This document shows positions 59,853 through 64,000 of a DNA stretch of 64,000 nt, one piece after another. Under the pieces are notes generated by a model. That model saw nothing but the letters and a program-made list of their open reading frames with translations, was not told the origin of the DNA and did no database searches. Origin of the DNA: Amycolatopsis sp. cg9. GTDB lineage: Bacteria > Actinomycetota > Actinomycetes > Mycobacteriales > Pseudonocardiaceae. A program made the position numbers and the translations under genes. Positions within the stretch are counted from its first letter, which is position 1; each line of letters starts with the position of its first letter. The stretch covers positions 4,278,001 through 4,342,000 of the forward strand of contig NZ_CP166850.1 in assembly GCF_041346945.1 (NCBI RefSeq), read 5' to 3'.

Positions 59853-60632
59853 ATGACCACACCGGCGTTCGGCGGCGAAGTGAGCGAGTTCTACCAGCGG
59901 TTCCGCCGCGGCTACCCGCCCGAAGCGGCGGACGAGCTGGCCGCGGCGTTCGCGCTGACCCGCGACGACGTCGTCCTCGACCTCGGCTGTGGCACCGGCC
60001 GGCTCACCCGGGTCCTGGCGGCCCGGACGGGCGCGGTGCTCGGCATGGACCCGGAGCCGGCGATGCTCGACCAGGCCCGCTGGGCGACGTCGCTGCCGAA
60101 CGTCAGCTGGCTGCTCGGCGCGGACACCGAGGTCAGCGCGCTGTTGCCGATTTTCGGCAACGGCCGCCTGGCCGCGGTGACGGTCGCGCAGGCGCTGCAC
60201 TGGATGGACCACGAGCGCCTGTTCGCGGACGTCCGGCCGCTGGTCCGCCCGGGCGGCGGGATCGCGGTGGTGACGAACGGCGAGCCGCTGTGGCTCCAGG
60301 ACACGGCGTGGTCGGCCGCCCTGCGGGACGTCCTCTCGGCGTACCTGGGGACGCCGTTGCACAGCACGTGCGGCACGGACGCGGCGAGCCAGGAGCGGTA
60401 CGAGGCCGCGCTCTCGGCCGCCGGATACGCCGTCGACCTGCGCGTTGTCGATTACGCGACAACGCTGACGGTCGAGGAAATCGTCGGTGGCGTTTTTTCG
60501 GCCATGAGTCCCGACCAGCTGCCTGCGCCCGACGAGCGGCCGGCTTTCACCGACCGCGTCCGGACGGCGCTGGCCCCGCACGGACCGCTCCGCGAGGCAG
60601 TCCGGGTGCGGATCCTCACCGGGATCCGGTGA
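59853..60632 (+). CDS. class I SAM-dependent methyltransferase
   Basis: A 259-residue methyltransferase. SAM motif I VVLDLGCGTGRLTRVLAARTG, acidic GMDPEPAMLDQARW, then VTVAQALHWMDHERLFADVRPLVRPGGGIAVVTNGEP are typical of Methyltransf_11/25. Substrate unknown. Start ATG 59853 lies within a TGGTC-N7-GACCA palindrome (59843-59859) like those in the 42-kb array. No close ribosome site. It follows the NTF2-like gene with a 67-base gap. Confidence 0.85.
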   Translation: MTTPAFGGEVSEFYQRFRRGYPPEAADELAAAFALTRDDVVLDLGCGTGRLTRVLAARTGAVLGMDPEPAMLDQARWATSLPNVSWLLGADTEVSALLPIFGNGRLAAVTVAQALHWMDHERLFADVRPLVRPGGGIAVVTNGEPLWLQDTAWSAALRDVLSAYLGTPLHSTCGTDAASQERYEAALSAAGYAVDLRVVDYATTLTVEEIVGGVFSAMSPDQLPAPDERPAFTDRVRTALAPHGPLREAVRVRILTGIR

Positions 60633-60749
60633 CCGGTCACTCATGGCGAATGCGTAGGCACCCCTACTGTTCCGCTTATTGTTTCCCCGGGGAGCGGCGC
60701 GGATGCTCGCTGCGAGGCGCCCGTCGCGCCGTCACCCCGAGGAGTCCCC

Positions 60750-60878
60750 ATGACCAGCAAGGTGAGAGCGGCTGTCGCCGTCCTCTTCGTCGTGTTGTCG
60801 TTTTCGTCCGGCGCGGTGGTGATCACGGCCGCGCCCACCGCGGCGCGGCCCGACTGCGTCCGCCCCTGCCGCTTCTGA
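60750..60878 (+). CDS. small secreted peptide (42 aa), unknown
   Basis: ATG 60750 with GAGGAG at 60739-60744 encodes a 42-residue peptide. It has a basic start (MTSKVR), a hydrophobic core (AAVAVLFVVLSFSSGAVVIT) and a possible signal-peptidase site near AAPTAA, leaving a ~12-residue mature piece RPDCVRPCRF with two Cys. It could be a secreted signal or small cyclic disulfide peptide. The 117-base upstream region includes GGAACAG-like sequence on the other strand but no clear promoter. No family recognised. Confidence 0.5.
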   Translation: MTSKVRAAVAVLFVVLSFSSGAVVITAAPTAARPDCVRPCRF

Positions 60879-60890
60879 GCGGTCCGCTAC

Positions 60891-62168
60891 CTACAGTTCC
60901 GGGATCCCGGCCGCGACCGGCTCGAACGCGTTGCCGGTCGCGATCTTCGGCCGCGGCAGCTCCACCGGTTCGGCCGGCTTCGCCCGCCGGTAGACGTCGG
61001 CGGTCGCCTCGGCGATCCGGCCCCAGTCGAAGTCCGCGGCCAGCCGGGACTGCGCCGCCTTCGCGCGCTTCGCCGCTGCCGGCGCGTCGCTGAGCACCGC
61101 CGTCACGGCGTTGGTCAATTCCGTGACATCGCCGGGGCTGAACGCGAGCCCGGTCTCGCCGTGCACCACGACCTCGCCGAGCCCGCCGGCGGTCGACGCC
61201 ACCAGCGGCGCCTTCGCGGCCGCGGCCTCCAGCGCGACGATCCCGAACGGCTCGTACCGGCTGGGCAGCACGACGGCGTCGGCGGCGGCCAGCGCCGCCC
61301 GCAGGTCGCGGTCGGAGAGGTGCCCGACGAAGTCGACCGCGCGCCGCACCCGCAGCTTCCGCGACTGTTCGACCAGCTCGTCGAAGTGCCGTCCTTTTCC
61401 GGCGACGACCACGCGCGTCCCGGGGTGCCGCCGCCGGATGCGGGGGAGTGCGGCGAGCAGGTCCTGCACGCCCTTCTCCCATTCGAGTCGTCCGAAGTAG
61501 AGCAACAGCGGCGCCCCGGCCGGGCTGTAGACCTCCCGGGCCCGGGCGATCTCCTTCGCCGGCACCTGCCAGCCGCGTTCCTCGATGCCGTTGTGGATCA
61601 CCGTGACGTCGGCGGCTTCGACCTCGAAGAGGTAGGAGACTTCGCGGCGCATGGCCTGCGAACACGTGATCAGCGCGTCGGCGCGGTTCGCCAGCCACCA
61701 CTCGACGGAGTGCACCTGCTGGTTCAGCGGGTGCGACAGCCAGCCGGAGTGCCGGCCGGCCTCGGTCGCGTGGATGGTGCCGACCAGCGGCACCCGCGCG
61801 GCCTCGGCGATGGCGATCGCCGGGTGCGCGACCAGCCAGTCGTGCGCGTGGACGACATCGGGCTGCCAGGTCCGCAGCAGGTCCTGGGCGGCGCGGATCA
61901 TGGCGTGCCCCATGGCCAGCGTCCAGGCGACGAGGTCCCGCTCGAACGTCACGTGCATCGGGTCTTCGGCCACCCGGACGATCCGCACGCCCTCGACGAC
62001 GCGGTCGGTGCGCGGGTGCGTCCCGGCGTCGGTCCCGGCGGCGTGCCGGCAGAGCACCACGACCTCGTGACCCTGGCGCGCCAGGTGGGTGGCGAGCGCG
62101 TGCACGTGCCGGGCCAGGCCTCCGATGGCCACTGGCGGGTACTCCCACGACAGCATCAGCACACGCAT
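60891..62168 (-). CDS. glgA: GT4 alpha-1,4-glucosyltransferase (glycogen synthase/Rv3032-like)
   Basis: A 425-residue GT-B fold glycosyltransferase closely resembling the actinobacterial GT4 group of Mtb Rv3032/GlgA. Shared stretches are MLSWEYPPVAIGGLARHVHAL, DPMHVTFERDLVAWTLAMGHA, VVHAHDWLVAHPAIAIAEA, GTIHATEAGRHSGWLS, LLYFGRLEWEKGVQDLLAAL and LPSRYEPFGIVALEAAAAK (the E-x7-E motif). It extends alpha-1,4-glucan or methylglucose lipopolysaccharide-type chains from an activated sugar. ATG 62168 is 113 bases from the divergent GH2 gene, with a CRP-like site between. Confidence 0.87.
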   Translation of the reverse strand: MRVLMLSWEYPPVAIGGLARHVHALATHLARQGHEVVVLCRHAAGTDAGTHPRTDRVVEGVRIVRVAEDPMHVTFERDLVAWTLAMGHAMIRAAQDLLRTWQPDVVHAHDWLVAHPAIAIAEAARVPLVGTIHATEAGRHSGWLSHPLNQQVHSVEWWLANRADALITCSQAMRREVSYLFEVEAADVTVIHNGIEERGWQVPAKEIARAREVYSPAGAPLLLYFGRLEWEKGVQDLLAALPRIRRRHPGTRVVVAGKGRHFDELVEQSRKLRVRRAVDFVGHLSDRDLRAALAAADAVVLPSRYEPFGIVALEAAAAKAPLVASTAGGLGEVVVHGETGLAFSPGDVTELTNAVTAVLSDAPAAAKRAKAAQSRLAADFDWGRIAEATADVYRRAKPAEPVELPRPKIATGNAFEPVAAGIPEL

Positions 62169-62229
62169 GCGCAGAGGTTACTCGCGAGTCAGAACGCCCC
62201 GACGCGCCCGTGCTGGCGAAGTGTTCACA

Positions 62230-62245
62230 TGTGATCCCGATCACT
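62230..62245. promoter_or_regulatory. CRP/GlxR-like site TGTGA-N6-TCACT
   Basis: TGTGATCCCGATCACT lies in the divergent region between the GT4 (62168) and GH2 (62281) genes. It fits the TGTGA-N6-TCACA consensus in 9 of 10 defined bases, and GTGATC/GATCAC arms are perfect. Confidence 0.65.
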
Positions 62246-62280
62246 GGCGGCCGCGCCGAACTCTGCCACCATCGGCCGGG

Positions 62281-64000
62281 ATGACTTCTCCCGAGGACAC
62301 CGGCTGGCGCCGGCTCGACCCGCCCCTGCCGACCCCGTGGAGCGGCGACGTCGCTGCGGACAACGCGCTGCCCGAGTACCCGCGGCCCCAGCTGACCCGG
62401 CCCCGCTGGCAGAACCTCAACGGCGTCTGGGAGTACGCGGGCTGGCCGTCGTCGCCGGACGAACCACGGCCGTCCGGGTACGCCGAGCGGATCCTGGTGC
62501 CGTTCCCGCCGGAGTCGGCGTTGTCGGGAATCGGCCGACGCGACGAAGTCCTCTGGTACCGGCGGCTCTTCGAGGTCCCGCCCGGCTGGACCGGCTCCCG
62601 GGTCCTCCTGCACTTCGGCGCGGTCGACCAGACGGCGAAGGTGTGGGTCAACAACCAGCTCGTCGCGACGCACGAAGGCGGCTACACGGCGTTCAGCGCG
62701 GACATCACCGACGTCCTGCGCGCCTCGGGTCCGCAGGAGCTGACCGTGCGCGCCGAGGACCGCACCGACATCGAGCCCTTCCCGGTCGGCAAGCAGCGCA
62801 ACACCCCCGGCGGCATCTGCTACACCGCGTCGTCCGGAATCTGGCAAACGGTCTGGCTGGAGCTGGTGCCCAACCACCGCGTCGACCGGCTGGACCTGAC
62901 CCCGGACCTGACCGGCGTGACGGTGTTCCCGCAGGTCACCGGCGGTGCCGAGGTCGTTGTCGCAATTTCGGCAAACGGCACGGAGGTAGCGCGGGCGTCG
63001 GGAGCGGCCGGGACGTCGGTGCGCGTTGACGTCCCGTCGCCACGCCTCTGGACCCCCGACGACCCGCACCTCTACGAGCTGCGCGTCGAGCTCCGGGACC
63101 GGCACGGCGCTCTCCTCGACGAAGTCGGCAGCTACACGGGCCTGCGGACGATCGGCTTGGTCCCGGACGAGCAGGGCCGCCCGCGGATCGCTCTCAACGG
63201 CCATGTCACTTTTTTGCACGGACCGCTCGACCAGGGCTATTGGCCGGACGGCATCTCCACCGCGCCCACCGACGAAGCCCTGCGCTTCGACCTAGAGAAG
63301 ACGAAGGAACTGGGCTTCAACTTCGTCCGCAAGCACGTCAAGGTGGAGCCGGCCCGCTGGTACTTCTGGGCCGACACGCTGGGCTTGGTCGTCTGGCAGG
63401 ACATGCCGTCGCTGACGGTGTCGTTCGACGGCCCGCCCGGGATCGCGCCGGACCCGGTGCCGCTGGCCCGTGAACGGTTCGAAGCAGAACTGATCAAAAT
63501 GATCACACAGCTGCGGGCGGTCCCCTCGATCGTCGGCTGGGTGCCGTTCAACGAGGGCTGGGGCGAGTTCGACACGGCCCGTGTCGCGAAACTGGTCAAA
63601 GCCCTGGACCCGACGCGTCTGGTGATCGCGAACAGCGGCGTCAACTGCTGCTTCTCCCGCCCGGACACCGGCGCGGGCGATGTCTACGACGACCACACCT
63701 ACGTCGGCCCCGGTGACCCCGCGGTCCACGACGCCCGAGCGATCGTCGACGGCGAGTACGGCGGTCTCGGCCTGGTCCTCGACGACCACCGCTGGCCGGG
63801 CCCGCCGAACGCGTACGAAATGACGCCGACGCGGGAGCGGCTCACCGAACGCTACGCGGAAGTGAGCGCGGCCCTCGAGCGCGTGGTGGCGGAGCGCGGG
63901 TTGTCCGGTGCGGTCTACACCCAGACGACCGATGTCGAAAACGAGGTCAACGGCCTGCTGACGTACGACCGCCGGGTGGTCAAAGTGGACCCGGCCGTGG
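62281..64000 (+). CDS. GH2-family glycoside hydrolase (beta-galactosidase/glucuronidase-like), 3' truncated by window
   Basis: At least 573 residues, open to the window end. N-terminal jelly roll (WYRRLFEVPPGWTGSRVLLHFGAVDQTAKVWVNNQLV / THEGGYTAFSADITDVL), Ig-like middle, then the TIM barrel with the acid/base region GWVPFNEGWGEF (Glu425) and a candidate nucleophile in IVDGEYGGLGL. No signal peptide, so intracellular. Standard GH2 enzymes of this sort act on beta-galactosides, glucuronides or mannosides; the specific sugar cannot be told. ATG 62281 follows a CRP-like site. Confidence 0.88.
   Translation, partial: MTSPEDTGWRRLDPPLPTPWSGDVAADNALPEYPRPQLTRPRWQNLNGVWEYAGWPSSPDEPRPSGYAERILVPFPPESALSGIGRRDEVLWYRRLFEVPPGWTGSRVLLHFGAVDQTAKVWVNNQLVATHEGGYTAFSADITDVLRASGPQELTVRAEDRTDIEPFPVGKQRNTPGGICYTASSGIWQTVWLELVPNHRVDRLDLTPDLTGVTVFPQVTGGAEVVVAISANGTEVARASGAAGTSVRVDVPSPRLWTPDDPHLYELRVELRDRHGALLDEVGSYTGLRTIGLVPDEQGRPRIALNGHVTFLHGPLDQGYWPDGISTAPTDEALRFDLEKTKELGFNFVRKHVKVEPARWYFWADTLGLVVWQDMPSLTVSFDGPPGIAPDPVPLARERFEAELIKMITQLRAVPSIVGWVPFNEGWGEFDTARVAKLVKALDPTRLVIANSGVNCCFSRPDTGAGDVYDDHTYVGPGDPAVHDARAIVDGEYGGLGLVLDDHRWPGPPNAYEMTPTRERLTERYAEVSAALERVVAERGLSGAVYTQTTDVENEVNGLLTYDRRVVKVDPAV

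Noticed and set aside
60823..63219. Large minus-strand frame spanning the GT4 and GH2 genes
   Set aside because: Arginine/alanine-rich shadow of two real genes; real minus-strand gene is 60891-62168 in another frame.

Overview
The window is very GC-rich actinobacterial chromosome, most likely from a Pseudonocardiaceae member close to Amycolatopsis. This is inferred from gene content, not from a search. Pointers are a mycothiol-dependent isomerase-type protein, an F420-type luciferase-like oxidoreductase, a RamB regulator divergent from isocitrate lyase, two SigE-family ECF sigma factors, DasR-type dre boxes before a chitinase, many GTG/TTG starts, and hairpin repeats of a kind common in that genus. 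I saw no rRNA, tRNA, CRISPR array, transposase, integrase or phage gene. About 65 genes are supported; two are cut by the window ends (a GH92 mannosidase at the left, a GH2 glycosidase at the right).

Layout. 1-8.0 kb is housekeeping: GH92 end, DUF3817 membrane protein, MarR regulator, thiamine-binding-type protein, CnoX-like thioredoxin-TPR protein, secreted zinc metallopeptidase, glycogen phosphorylase. 8.0-10.3 kb is a compact SseB-like plus two WXG100-like genes (type VII secretion flavour). 10.3-20.6 kb holds an F420-type oxidoreductase, a cysteine dioxygenase-rhodanese operon with a possible cysteine-rich-control leader peptide, an ABC ATPase, enoyl-CoA hydratase, methyltransferases, an acid phosphatase, a LysR regulator with an apparent CTG start, and a chitinase with tandem dre sites. 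20.6-32.2 kb is accessory: a GntR-TetR fusion regulator, a Tat-exported SDR, a large NACHT NTPase, a PadR-controlled FAD monooxygenase, MFS, HxlR and VOC genes.

32.2-35.2 kb is the most unusual stretch: a membrane-anchored coiled-coil protein facing a co-translated pair, one with a short QxG-type amyloid-like N-terminal motif and the other with TPR plus about 35-residue helical repeats. With the NACHT protein it makes a candidate signalling or defence neighbourhood. 35.2-48.9 kb includes a peptidoglycan hydrolase-nucleosidase operon, a permease-nitrilase operon with its GntR regulator, an intergenic tandem repeat array with palindromic cores, a TAP-family protease, NADAR protein, threonine deaminase, an ECF sigma with partner, and a Na+/H+ antiporter. 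48.9-53.6 kb is the glyoxylate shunt (ramB, aceA, aceB). 53.6-64 kb has an S8 protease divergent from an ECF sigma, sharing what looks like a mirror-image ECF promoter, then a TetR-controlled NTF2-like gene, a methyltransferase, a 42-residue secreted peptide, a GT4 glucosyltransferase and a GH2 enzyme with a CRP-like site between them.

Metabolic themes are alpha-glucan turnover (glycogen phosphorylase, GT4 synthase), use of external polymers (GH92, GH18, GH2, proteases), and acetate/fatty-acid growth (aceA/aceB under RamB, enoyl-CoA hydratase). Functions are from recognised motifs read by eye; no database search was possible.
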